Shown here piece by piece: positions 28,517-36,997 of a stretch of 64,000 nucleotides of DNA. A model generated the notes under the pieces. That model was not told where the DNA came from. It was given only the letters and a program-made list of their open reading frames with translations, and made no database searches. Numbering within the stretch: the first letter of the stretch is position 1; each line of letters starts with the position of its first letter. Position numbers and translations under genes: made by a program. The stretch covers positions 1-64,000 of the forward strand of contig NZ_JAHSPG010000011.1 in assembly GCF_019130065.1 (NCBI RefSeq). The letters are read 5' to 3'. Source of the DNA: Pinibacter aurantiacus (lineage in GTDB: Bacteria > Bacteroidota > Bacteroidia > Chitinophagales > Chitinophagaceae).

Positions 28517-30583
28517 TTACCATCCAGGATTTTGGGTCACATTTTTATTAACACTCATTTCGGAGGATGGAATAGGCAATAGCAAGTGCTTGAATGGTAA
28601 ACCGGATGCCACATTGCTATATCCTGTAATTGCATTGGCTTTGGTATTTATCGCATATGTGGGCCATGCATTCATTTGGTTGAAAACATCGAGCATTGTT
28701 GGGTAGAAAATGTTCCAGCGAACAAGGTCACCCTTTCTTGTGCCTTCATAACAAAGTTCCCGTGAACGTTCATCCTGGATATCCTTGAGTGTTATAGCGC
28801 TCTTATCTACGTCTGCAGCTGTTAACAAGGTACCGCTGGCAGTGGCTGCCACCCCTGCGTAGGTAAACACAGCACCAGTAACCGCTGCACTCGATGCGCC
28901 CGATGTTTGTGCAGGAGGCGTGGCGGTAGAGTTACCTGCCGTAGTAACCGTATATAGATTGCCGTTATTAATCACTTGCTTGTTCACCGTATAAGTAGTG
29001 TTGGCCGCCCATGGTGTTCCTAAATAAATTGTAGCCGCCGAAGCTGGCGTAAAACCTAAACCACCAGATGTAAGTTTTACCGCCGTCACCGCACCACCCG
29101 TGATAGTGGATGCGCAACCTAACCAATTACCCAAATTGACATCGGCGATACTGGCATTGTTATAGTTGTTGGTAATGGTTGTATTGTAACCCGATCCGCC
29201 ATTGATAAGGTTTAGAGATTTGAGTGGCGCCGTAGTAGCGGTTAATCCGTAACCTCTTTCTCTAACGGCATTTACTGCAGCTACGCCTGCCGGGGTGCAG
29301 CTACCGCCATTCACCTGCAAATCAGCCTCGGCAAACATCAACAATACATCGGCATAACGCAAAATGGGGAAATTGATGGCGGAAGTGTTCTTGCCTTTGG
29401 GTATGAAATTTTCATAGTTCCTTCTCCATTTGGCATTGGGCTTATTATAGGAAAACACGGTCGTATTGCTGATAGGCACCCTGGTTACATAAGGCAATGT
29501 AGTGGTGCTCACCGCATAATTGAAGTTGGCAACATTCCAATCCCTTCTTGCATCGCATGAATCATATAAATTGTACAACTTTTGGTTTACATAAATATAG
29601 CCGTACGAATAACCGCTATCCTGAAAAACCTGATTGATAGAACCAGGCAGTACGTTGGTAAAGCTAAAAGGAATGCCATTCTGTGATCCCAAAGTGCTGC
29701 CGGCCTTGACAATGGCACCATCATTGCCTGAATAACCTACTTCCCAAATACTTTCCTTTACATCAAATATGTTTGCCGCATTGTTAATAAATATCTGGCT
29801 ATAGCTGGGGTTGAGGCTATGCAAGCCGGAGTTGATTACTTTTTGGCTGTAAGTCAGTGAGCTATCATACATAGCTGCTGCACCGCCTTTTCCCCCGTTT
29901 AAAGGATAGCCGGCCATGTATAGGTATACACGGGCCAGGATGCCATCTACCGCACTTTTTGAAACACGGCTGGCATGGTTTAATTTGTTGATTGGATACA
30001 CTCTGTTTTCCGCGGCTTTCATATCGGCAAGAATTTGCTCATAGACCGCTATCGTAGGTGTTCTTGCGATTTGTAAACCCTCCGGGCTTGTTGTCGGTGT
30101 TATTTTAAGAGGCACATCGCCGAAATTAGATACCAGCAAGAAATGATAGTATGCTCTTAAAAATAAGGCTTCCCCATAGGCTGCTTGTACATCTGCGCTT
30201 GGATCCTTCGGGTCTACATAAGATAGTAATTCGTTGGCACGTTCAATACCGGTATAGCATCCTTTCCAAAAATTATTGATATTTCCGGTAGAATAATCAT
30301 AACCCAATGCAGCCACATTATTACTGGCAACTGCTCTGCCCGGCCCACCTATAAAAGTTTCATCATTACAAGTAAAAATACCGACTACATTCTCATTATA
30401 TAAGGATGCTCCGCCGAATGAACCCAAAGGGCTGTAAATGGCTGCGATGGCATTCGTTAAATTACTACCCTGGTAGTATGATGCCGGAGGCAAAAAACTT
30501 TGCGGCACAGTTGCTAAATATTTTTTGCAAGCTGAAAAAGCAACCAATACAAAAATGGCTATGATATATATATTGCGTTTCAT
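28517..30583 (-). CDS. SusD/RagB-family glycan-binding lipoprotein with large insertion
   Basis: This 688-residue lipoprotein (Cys19 in AFSACKKYL) shows the SusD pattern: TPR-like N-terminal helices (LFLRAYYHFLLVSNFGDVPL), the middle block PILRYADVLLMFAEADLQVNGG and the C-terminal block IQDERSRELCYEGTRKGDLVRW ending in NPGW. Most SusD proteins have about 500-550 residues. Here an extra ~140 residues (about 455-595) are inserted between VNAVRERGYG and LKDIQDERS. The insert contains GGSGY- and Gly/Ala/Thr-rich phage-tail-fibre-like sequence and a segment PWAANTTYTVNKQVINNGNL that resembles CBM5/12-type modules. It partners the SusC directly upstream (18-bp gap). Confidence 0.92.
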   Translation of the reverse strand: MKRNIYIIAIFVLVAFSACKKYLATVPQSFLPPASYYQGSNLTNAIAAIYSPLGSFGGASLYNENVVGIFTCNDETFIGGPGRAVASNNVAALGYDYSTGNINNFWKGCYTGIERANELLSYVDPKDPSADVQAAYGEALFLRAYYHFLLVSNFGDVPLKITPTTSPEGLQIARTPTIAVYEQILADMKAAENRVYPINKLNHASRVSKSAVDGILARVYLYMAGYPLNGGKGGAAAMYDSSLTYSQKVINSGLHSLNPSYSQIFINNAANIFDVKESIWEVGYSGNDGAIVKAGSTLGSQNGIPFSFTNVLPGSINQVFQDSGYSYGYIYVNQKLYNLYDSCDARRDWNVANFNYAVSTTTLPYVTRVPISNTTVFSYNKPNAKWRRNYENFIPKGKNTSAINFPILRYADVLLMFAEADLQVNGGSCTPAGVAAVNAVRERGYGLTATTAPLKSLNLINGGSGYNTTITNNYNNASIADVNLGNWLGCASTITGGAVTAVKLTSGGLGFTPASAATIYLGTPWAANTTYTVNKQVINNGNLYTVTTAGNSTATPPAQTSGASSAAVTGAVFTYAGVAATASGTLLTAADVDKSAITLKDIQDERSRELCYEGTRKGDLVRWNIFYPTMLDVFNQMNAWPTYAINTKANAITGYSNVASGLPFKHLLLPIPSSEMSVNKNVTQNPGW

Positions 30584-30601
30584 GTTATCGTCTTTTTTAA
30601 A

Positions 30602-33600
30602 TTAAAAAGTAACATCCAATCCCAGTGTAAATGTTCTGGCTTTCGGGTATGATGAAAAATCAAATCCGCCTGTTAATACAGAGTTGTACAGGCTCACTTC
30701 CGGGTCCTGTCCCGAATACTTTGTCCAGGTAATTACGTTCTGGACTGAAGTATATGCTCTGACCCCTTTAATTTTCACATGTTTTAAGACAGCAGCCGGC
30801 ACGTTATACCCAAGAGAAAGCGTTTTAAGCCTTAGGTAGGACCCGTCTTCAATAGTGTAAGTCGAGTAACCGGTAAATGCGGTGGCAAGGCCATTTACTC
30901 TCGGAATATTTGTGTTAGTGTGGGTTGGTGTCCATCTATCCGCATAGCTTGCAAACTGATTCATGGTGGAACTGAACCCTCTGAACATGTAATTGTTCAT
31001 ATTCTGAATGTCGTTCCCTGCGGACCATTGAAAAAACACATTCAAGTCAAAATTCCTGTAGGTGAAATTATTGGAAAACCCGCCTATGTGCTTTGGTAAA
31101 CTGTGGCCAATAACAGTAAAATCATTTTGATTGATCGTCAGATCTCCATTCAAATCCTTGTATTTAATATCGCCTGGCTGAATGTTTGCTCTGCTGGCAT
31201 TACCATTACTTGTTACATTATTTTTCAGGGTGTAATTTCCGGAAGTAGCTTTATCAAAATCGCTGTACTGGTAAACACCATCGGCTATCAACCCATACAT
31301 CAAACCTAATGGCTGCCCCACTTTAGCAATATAACTGCTTACTGAACCAATGCCGCTTGACCACGGTGTAGTGATCCCCATCGATTCCTGGCCTTCGGCT
31401 AACTGCAACAGTTTGTTCCGGTTAAATGAAATATTAAAATTGCTGGTCCATGTAAAGTTCCTGCTTTGAATATTGATGGTATTCAAAGTAAACTCAAGAC
31501 CCTGGTTCCGCACTCTGCCGATATTTTTGTACACCTGTGCATAACCGGAAGAGGTAGGGACACTCGCGTTCAGCAATAAGTTGGAAGTTTCTTTATTGTA
31601 GGCATCAATCTCTAATGCTATACGCCCCCTCAGGAAACCAAGTTCAAGCCCCACGTCACTCTGCGCTGTAGTTTCCCATTTCAACTTTTGATTACCGATA
31701 GTCGATGGATAAGCGCCGTATGTTGGAACGTTATTTATTGTATAAGAAACACCCGGATCCAGGTTGTACACCGATAAATAGGCGAAATCACTTACCCTGT
31801 TATTGCCGGTAACACCATAAGAGGCTCTCAGCTTGGCATCTGAAATAACGCTTTTCAAGCCATTCATAAATTTTTCATTCGAAAGATGCCATGCTACAGC
31901 AGCTGACGGGAAGTATGCCCAGTGATTTTCAGGAGCAAATTTGGATGATCCGTCAGCCCTGTAAGATAATGTCAACAGGTATTTGGATTGGTATGAATAG
32001 TTCACCCTTCCTAAAAACGAAACCATGGTATTTGAAGATGCCGATGTTGTATTGGTCTTGGCTGTACCCTGGCCCAAAGCGTATATCCCCAAAGACTCAT
32101 TAGGTACGTTGGCCGCAGACAAGCCATTGACGGCTGTTTGAACCTTTTGGTTACTCATGTCAACCATCGCAGTTATACTGTGGTCCCTATTAAACGTTTT
32201 AGTATACGTTAAATAGTTTTCATTCAGCAATGACGTGAATTTGCTGTTGGTGATTGAACCATTGGGCCCGGTGCCACTATAGATAGACCCCTGGTATGTT
32301 TGGGAACCATAAAATTTCTGGGTCTCAATAAGCTTCTGATCAATGCCGCCGGTCACTCTTAACACAAGGCCCGGTATAATATGATACTCCAGATAGGCAT
32401 TGCTGATCAGGTCGTTTGTAATATTTGTGTTTATTGTATTTTTCAATGATTTAAAAGGATTGAACCGGTAATCGCTGCTGGCGACAGGATTGACTAAAGG
32501 ATCGGTATTGGTATCGTCAGTAATATCGAAATTTTGACCGCCCAGACCAGCAGAGCTGGCAGGGCTAGGGTTCACCGGCCTGTTTCCCCAAACACTGCTC
32601 ATCAGGTTTAGCGAACCACTGAAATTACTGCCACCGACAGGTAATCCATCTTGCTGTAGGTGACTGTAGTTGACGTTAAGGCCCATTTTAAATTTATCGC
32701 TGATCGTTTGATCCAGCGAAAAACGTCCCTGGTACCTTTTGAAACCTGAGGTGATGATCATCCCCTTTTGATCAAAAATATTTCCTGAAACGGCGTATTT
32801 GGTCTTATCATTACCGCCTGTTAGAGAAAGTGAATTGCTGTACGTAGGAGACTTTTGGAATATCTGGCTTTGATAATCGATAAAATCAGCGGTATCCTTA
32901 TAATAATTGAGGGTGGTACCACCACTTAAATAAAGTTGCATAGGTGTAGGAGTGTTACCCGGCACATAAACACCGCCGGTAGCAGGGTTGGCCTCCAGTT
33001 GCATTGCAACAAAATCGTAGGGCTTCATCACCTGCATTTGTTTAATATTCTGCTGCCAGCCATAGTAGCCATTATACCTTACCACAGGGAGACCTGCTTT
33101 TCCACGCTTGGTGGTGATCATTATCACACCGTTTGCACCACGGGCACCATAAATAGCGGTGGCCGAAGCGTCTTTTAACACTTCGATCGACTCAATGTCC
33201 GCAGGGTTGATGGTATTGGTATTCATGTCCTCAATCGGAAATCCATCCACTACATACAAGGGTGTATTGGATTGTGTAACAGAGTTAGCACCACGCACCA
33301 AAATGTTGATGGTGTTACCGGGCTGTCCGTCCATGGTATTCACCTGTACACCTGCTACCCTGCCGGCAAGTGCCTGGTCGAATGAGCCAACAGGCGCTTT
33401 CATCATATCAGATATATTTACTTTGGCTACAGACCCAGTGAGGTCTCTCTTCTTAACGGTACCATATCCAACAACTACCACTTCTTCTGTTTGGGTAGAT
33501 TTCTGTTTTAGTGTAGCATTAAGTGATGTGTTTGTCCCCAGGGCAAGCTCCTGTGCTTCATAGCTTACATGACTAAAGACAAGATGGGCATTTGTACCGT

Positions 33601-33787
33601 TTGTATGAATGGTATAGTTACCATCCTTATCGGTCCTGGTAGCGGTCTGGGTTCCCTTTACGGTTACCGTTATTCCCTCAATTGGGCGACCATCGGGACC
33701 AATCACCCTACCCTTAATCACATTGTTTTGGGCAATAGCGGGTAAGAGGGCCAAAAAAAGAAGTAGTGCAAGCAAACATTTTTTCAT
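30602..33787 (-). CDS. SusC/RagA-family TonB-dependent outer-membrane transporter
   Basis: This 1061-residue protein has a signal peptide (CLLALLLFLALLPAIAQ), a carboxypeptidase-regulatory-like domain (~25-100, VIKGRVIGPDGRPIEGITV), the SusC TonB-box/plug signature EEVVVVGYGTVKKRDLTGSV (~103-122), a plug domain (~120-225, with DVNKASATAIYGARGANGVI-like sequence at ~205) and a 22-strand-type barrel ending in an aromatic residue (TLGLDVTF). There is no N-terminal STN domain, consistent with control by the nearby two-component system rather than by an ECF sigma. It imports oligosaccharides made by the lyases. It lies 112 bp downstream of GH88. Confidence 0.94.
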   Translation of the reverse strand: MKKCLLALLLFLALLPAIAQNNVIKGRVIGPDGRPIEGITVTVKGTQTATRTDKDGNYTIHTNGTNAHLVFSHVSYEAQELALGTNTSLNATLKQKSTQTEEVVVVGYGTVKKRDLTGSVAKVNISDMMKAPVGSFDQALAGRVAGVQVNTMDGQPGNTINILVRGANSVTQSNTPLYVVDGFPIEDMNTNTINPADIESIEVLKDASATAIYGARGANGVIMITTKRGKAGLPVVRYNGYYGWQQNIKQMQVMKPYDFVAMQLEANPATGGVYVPGNTPTPMQLYLSGGTTLNYYKDTADFIDYQSQIFQKSPTYSNSLSLTGGNDKTKYAVSGNIFDQKGMIITSGFKRYQGRFSLDQTISDKFKMGLNVNYSHLQQDGLPVGGSNFSGSLNLMSSVWGNRPVNPSPASSAGLGGQNFDITDDTNTDPLVNPVASSDYRFNPFKSLKNTINTNITNDLISNAYLEYHIIPGLVLRVTGGIDQKLIETQKFYGSQTYQGSIYSGTGPNGSITNSKFTSLLNENYLTYTKTFNRDHSITAMVDMSNQKVQTAVNGLSAANVPNESLGIYALGQGTAKTNTTSASSNTMVSFLGRVNYSYQSKYLLTLSYRADGSSKFAPENHWAYFPSAAVAWHLSNEKFMNGLKSVISDAKLRASYGVTGNNRVSDFAYLSVYNLDPGVSYTINNVPTYGAYPSTIGNQKLKWETTAQSDVGLELGFLRGRIALEIDAYNKETSNLLLNASVPTSSGYAQVYKNIGRVRNQGLEFTLNTINIQSRNFTWTSNFNISFNRNKLLQLAEGQESMGITTPWSSGIGSVSSYIAKVGQPLGLMYGLIADGVYQYSDFDKATSGNYTLKNNVTSNGNASRANIQPGDIKYKDLNGDLTINQNDFTVIGHSLPKHIGGFSNNFTYRNFDLNVFFQWSAGNDIQNMNNYMFRGFSSTMNQFASYADRWTPTHTNTNIPRVNGLATAFTGYSTYTIEDGSYLRLKTLSLGYNVPAAVLKHVKIKGVRAYTSVQNVITWTKYSGQDPEVSLYNSVLTGGFDFSSYPKARTFTLGLDVTF

Positions 33788-33899
33788 TTTTCAAATATTA
33801 GCAGTTAGAAATCGTTAGGGGTCCCAAGTGTACATTTTCAAAAAAAGAAATACCTGGCTGACCTATTTTTCAAAGGATGGTTCCACTTATCTAAATAAA

Positions 33900-35156
33900 T
33901 TAATTGTCGATTTTTTGGTAACGAAGCAAGGCTTCTAAATAATAATAATCAGCGTACACGATTGGTACGTCAATTTCGGCGTTGTGAGGGAAACTACCCA
34001 CGGAATGTTTCAGTAAAAAATACGCATTGCTTCCCGGAGTGGCCATGTAATTTGACGTACTTAACGTTTTCATGGATGAAATCGCAAAGTCTTTGTACTT
34101 TTTTCCTTCCTCTCCCAGGTAACCGCTCAGTTCAAACAAAGCAGAACTCACTACAGCAGCGGCTGACACATCACGCACCTTGTAATTTATTTTTGTTGGT
34201 TCATAGTTCCATTGCGCCGTATATCCTGTCTCATTAACATTAAAATCCCAATATGGAATTTTATCGGCAGGTAGATTGGGATTGTTCATATAGAAGTCTG
34301 CCATCTTTTTTGCCGTAGTCAAAAATTGTTTGTCTCCTGTTTCGCGATAGATCATTGTAAAACCGTAAATGCCCCATGCCTGACCGCGGGCCCAAGTGGA
34401 ATTATCTGCAAAGCCCTGACAAGTCTGTTGATTTAACACCTTTCCACTCACTGTATCGTAGTTTACTACATGAAAAGAACTATAATCAGCTCTTATTTGA
34501 TTTCTCATCATAGTCTCTGCGTGGTGGATAGCTATATTTTTATAAATGGGATCGCCTGTTACTTTAGAAGCAAAGAACAGTAGTTCGAGGTTCATTAAAT
34601 TATCAATGATAACAGGATAGTGCCATTCTGTTTTTCCGTCCCAGGATTTGCGGTAGTTCCAGGATTTAATGCAGCCAACTGTAGGATTGAAGCGGGTTAT
34701 AAGTGATTTGGCTGATTGAATTAGTACATCTTTATATTTTTCGTTGTGTGTGATGCGGTAAGCGTTTCCGAAACTGCAATACATCATAAAGCCCAGATCA
34801 TGATGTGAAGTATTGAACTGGTTTTGTTCAAGGCTTTCCGTCCATTTAATAGCTGCAGACTTCCATGCTGTATCATGTGTGTACTCAAATACGTACCAAA
34901 GATTGCCGGGCCAAAAACCACCGGTCCAATCAGACATATCAACATATTTTGTATGGCCGCTGCTATCGCTCGTACGTGGATAATGTAATAAGTCATTCGT
35001 TTGATCCAGCATCAAACGGTATTGTTTTTCTGCAACATCAAAAGAATGTTCAGCCATGTTCCTCTCCTCTTTTTTACCAATGAATGCAATAACAACAACA
35101 GTTGCTGTCATCAGTAAAATCGCCCCCAATAATCCATTTCGTTTCATCGCCGTCAT
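33900..35156 (-). CDS. GH88 unsaturated glucuronyl hydrolase
   Basis: This 418-residue protein has a short N-terminal membrane/signal segment (LLGAILLMTATVVVIAFIG). It is a typical GH88 alpha/alpha-barrel: WTGGFWPGNLWYVFEYT, TSHHDLGFMMYCSFG with Asp120, YPVIIDNLMNLELLF with Asp185, and FADNSTWARGQAWGIYGF. Asp120 and Asp185 correspond in context to the two catalytic acids of Bacillus unsaturated glucuronyl hydrolase. It removes the unsaturated uronic acid that PL8-type lyases leave on the non-reducing end, so it functionally links the lyases to this locus. A motif shared with two other upstream regions lies at 35241-35260. Confidence 0.93.
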   Translation of the reverse strand: MTAMKRNGLLGAILLMTATVVVIAFIGKKEERNMAEHSFDVAEKQYRLMLDQTNDLLHYPRTSDSSGHTKYVDMSDWTGGFWPGNLWYVFEYTHDTAWKSAAIKWTESLEQNQFNTSHHDLGFMMYCSFGNAYRITHNEKYKDVLIQSAKSLITRFNPTVGCIKSWNYRKSWDGKTEWHYPVIIDNLMNLELLFFASKVTGDPIYKNIAIHHAETMMRNQIRADYSSFHVVNYDTVSGKVLNQQTCQGFADNSTWARGQAWGIYGFTMIYRETGDKQFLTTAKKMADFYMNNPNLPADKIPYWDFNVNETGYTAQWNYEPTKINYKVRDVSAAAVVSSALFELSGYLGEEGKKYKDFAISSMKTLSTSNYMATPGSNAYFLLKHSVGSFPHNAEIDVPIVYADYYYLEALLRYQKIDN

Positions 35157-35240
35157 GCTTACAATCGTTTTTGTGGAAGCAGCAAACTATGCCGCTTTTC
35201 TACAAGCAAGTTGGTAAGAATTATTTGAAACGATTGGGTA

Positions 35241-35260
35241 AAAACGTCCTCAAAAAGCGG
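35241..35260 (-). promoter_or_regulatory. Candidate regulator-binding box (CGTCCT-AAAA type) upstream of GH88
   Basis: AAAACGTCCTCAAAAAGCGG resembles the boxes at 40313-40336 and 42036-42057 (AAAATCGTCCTTAAAAG). All three lie upstream of minus-strand genes of this region. A binding site for the AraC-type response regulator encoded next door is the simplest reading. The box is also part of a longer imperfect inverted repeat with CCGCTTTT at about 35192. Confidence 0.45.
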
Positions 35261-35289
35261 ATAATTTTCTTTTGTTTACATGAGGTATA

Positions 35290-36054
35290 TTAACTCCTTG
35301 TATCTGTGATATATTCTGATGGTGATTTGCCAAACATTTTTTTAAACTCTCGGCCGAAATATTTGGGATCGTTAAACCCTACTTTCCATGCGACTTCAGA
35401 AACATTGAGCTTGTCGTTAGCAAGAATAACCGCGGCTCTTTTCAGTCGCATAGATTTAAGAAATTCTGCGATAGGAATTTTTACAAGCGCATCAAACTTT
35501 TTATAAAGTACGGACTTACTCATTCCAAGTTCTTTCGAAAGATCCAGCACGCCAAATTCTGATTTCTCAAGATTGTCTTCAACTAAGCGCATGAGCCTTT
35601 CCATAAATTTTTTGTCGACAGTGCCTATTTCAATGTCAAGCGGCTCAAAAAATAATTTCTGGCTATACTTGTGACGTAAAACCTCTTTCGATTTAATAAG
35701 ATTATTGATGTACGTTTTGAGTAGATAAATATTGAACGGCTTGGTAAGGTAAACATCGGCTCCTTGTTCCAATCCTTCAATCTGGTCCTCCACCTCAACC
35801 TTTGCTGTAAGCATGATCACAGGAATATGACTTGTTCTTTCATCGTTTTTCAGGTTATAGCAAAACTGTTTGCCATCCATTTCCGGCATCATAACATCGG
35901 TAACAATCAGGTCGGGCAATTCATTCACTGCGATTTCCCAGCCTGTCAAACCGTTTGCAGCTTCGAGAATTGAATATTCTGTTTCTAAGCATGTTTTTAT
36001 GAAATCTCTTATCTCCTCACTATCCTCGATGATTAAAATTTTCTTTTCCATCAT
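35290..36054 (-). CDS. Response regulator with AraC-type DNA-binding domain
   Basis: This 254-residue protein consists of an N-terminal receiver domain (KKILIIEDSEEIRDFI, phosphoacceptor Asp53 in LIVTDVMMPEMDG, and conserved Thr/Lys in MLTAK and YLTKPF). It is followed by a linker and an AraC-type double helix-turn-helix (~150-254, LSKELGMSKSVLYKKF and VAWKVGFNDPKYFGREFKKMFG). In hybrid two-component systems of Bacteroidota this module is fused to the sensor; here it is a separate gene, 28 bp after the kinase in another reading frame. It should activate the SusCD, GH88 and lyase genes when phosphorylated. Confidence 0.92.
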   Translation of the reverse strand: MMEKKILIIEDSEEIRDFIKTCLETEYSILEAANGLTGWEIAVNELPDLIVTDVMMPEMDGKQFCYNLKNDERTSHIPVIMLTAKVEVEDQIEGLEQGADVYLTKPFNIYLLKTYINNLIKSKEVLRHKYSQKLFFEPLDIEIGTVDKKFMERLMRLVEDNLEKSEFGVLDLSKELGMSKSVLYKKFDALVKIPIAEFLKSMRLKRAAVILANDKLNVSEVAWKVGFNDPKYFGREFKKMFGKSPSEYITDTRS

Positions 36055-36082
36055 ACAGCAGTTTTTTTGATATAAACACGGT

Positions 36083-36979
36083 TTAGCGAACGTTGTTTAA
36101 CTGAAAGTTTCCGAGTGTCAGGGTAATAATAAAACGAGTTTCCTGGTTACCAGTTGCCTGGTTCATTTCACTAGTAAAGCTTAAACTTCCTTTGTGCAGT
36201 TCAACAAGACGTTTTGAAAAAGCAAGTCCAATTCCGGATCCTACATTCTTAACAGAGCCGGCATCTGCCTGGTAAAAATTAGAGAAAATTTTTGACTGCA
36301 TTTCTTTTGGAATACCAACGCCATCATCGCAAACATGAATTTCTACCGTTTCACTTTTACCCCGAAATATGGAGATTGAAATATTGCCTTTCACCGGTGT
36401 AAACTTTATAGCATTTGAGAGCAAATTGGAAAGTACTATTTCCATGTAATGATCATCGATATTAACCTGAATATCTTTTTCAAGGCTTTCGAATTTAAAA
36501 TGTATGTTCTTATTTGTAGCCATCGCACTGAACTTATCGTATACATAATGGGTAAACGCTACTATGTTAGTCGACTTTTTCTTTAGCTGGGTATATCCCG
36601 AATCGGCCTTCCTGAAGTCGAGCAGATCGTTGGTAAGCTTTAATAATCTCTCAGCACTGCTTTTTATGGAATTAAGCATTTTCTGCGGCCCTGGACTTGT
36701 AGGCAATGTATTTATCAACACATCCACCGGTCCGATGATCATCGTAAGAGGCGTTCTTATTTCGTGTGAGATATGGGTAAAAAAGTCCATTTTCATTTGG
36801 TGCAGCTCCTGTTGCTTAATGTTCACCATATGCTCATAACGGATTTTCCGTCGCAAAGCGGTTCTTGAAACAAAGAAAAAGATAATGCCAAAAGCCAATG
36901 CCAAAACAAAAAGAATATATAGTGAATAGGCCCACCATGTTTTCCACGGTGGTGGAAGAATAGTGATCGCCAAAACCAC
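36083..36979 (-). CDS. Histidine kinase portion of propeller sensor, separated by an in-frame TGA
   Basis: This reading frame continues in the same phase from the upstream propeller gene after TGA at 36998-37000. The first possible start is the GTG at 36979. It encodes the last strand of the Y_Y_Y domain, one membrane segment (~17-38, AYSLYILFVLALAFGIIFFF), the HisKA domain with His72 (FTHISHEIRTPLTM) and an ATPase domain (NLLSNAIKFT, DDGVGIP, GSGIGLAFSKRLVEL). On its own it lacks a signal sequence and sensor region. It may therefore be the dead 3' half of a broken gene, a product of read-through, or a kinase made from an internal start. Confidence 0.75.
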   Translation of the reverse strand: MVLAITILPPPWKTWWAYSLYILFVLALAFGIIFFFVSRTALRRKIRYEHMVNIKQQELHQMKMDFFTHISHEIRTPLTMIIGPVDVLINTLPTSPGPQKMLNSIKSSAERLLKLTNDLLDFRKADSGYTQLKKKSTNIVAFTHYVYDKFSAMATNKNIHFKFESLEKDIQVNIDDHYMEIVLSNLLSNAIKFTPVKGNISISIFRGKSETVEIHVCDDGVGIPKEMQSKIFSNFYQADAGSVKNVGSGIGLAFSKRLVELHKGSLSFTSEMNQATGNQETRFIITLTLGNFQLNNVR

Positions 36980-36997
36980 AGGGGAGGCTGTCCATAT

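Noticed and set aside
36083-36979. Independent histidine kinase gene with its own GTG start
   Set aside because: The frame is continuous with the propeller gene across one TGA, and a kinase without sensor or signal sequence is less likely than a broken gene. It is still listed because the frame is real.
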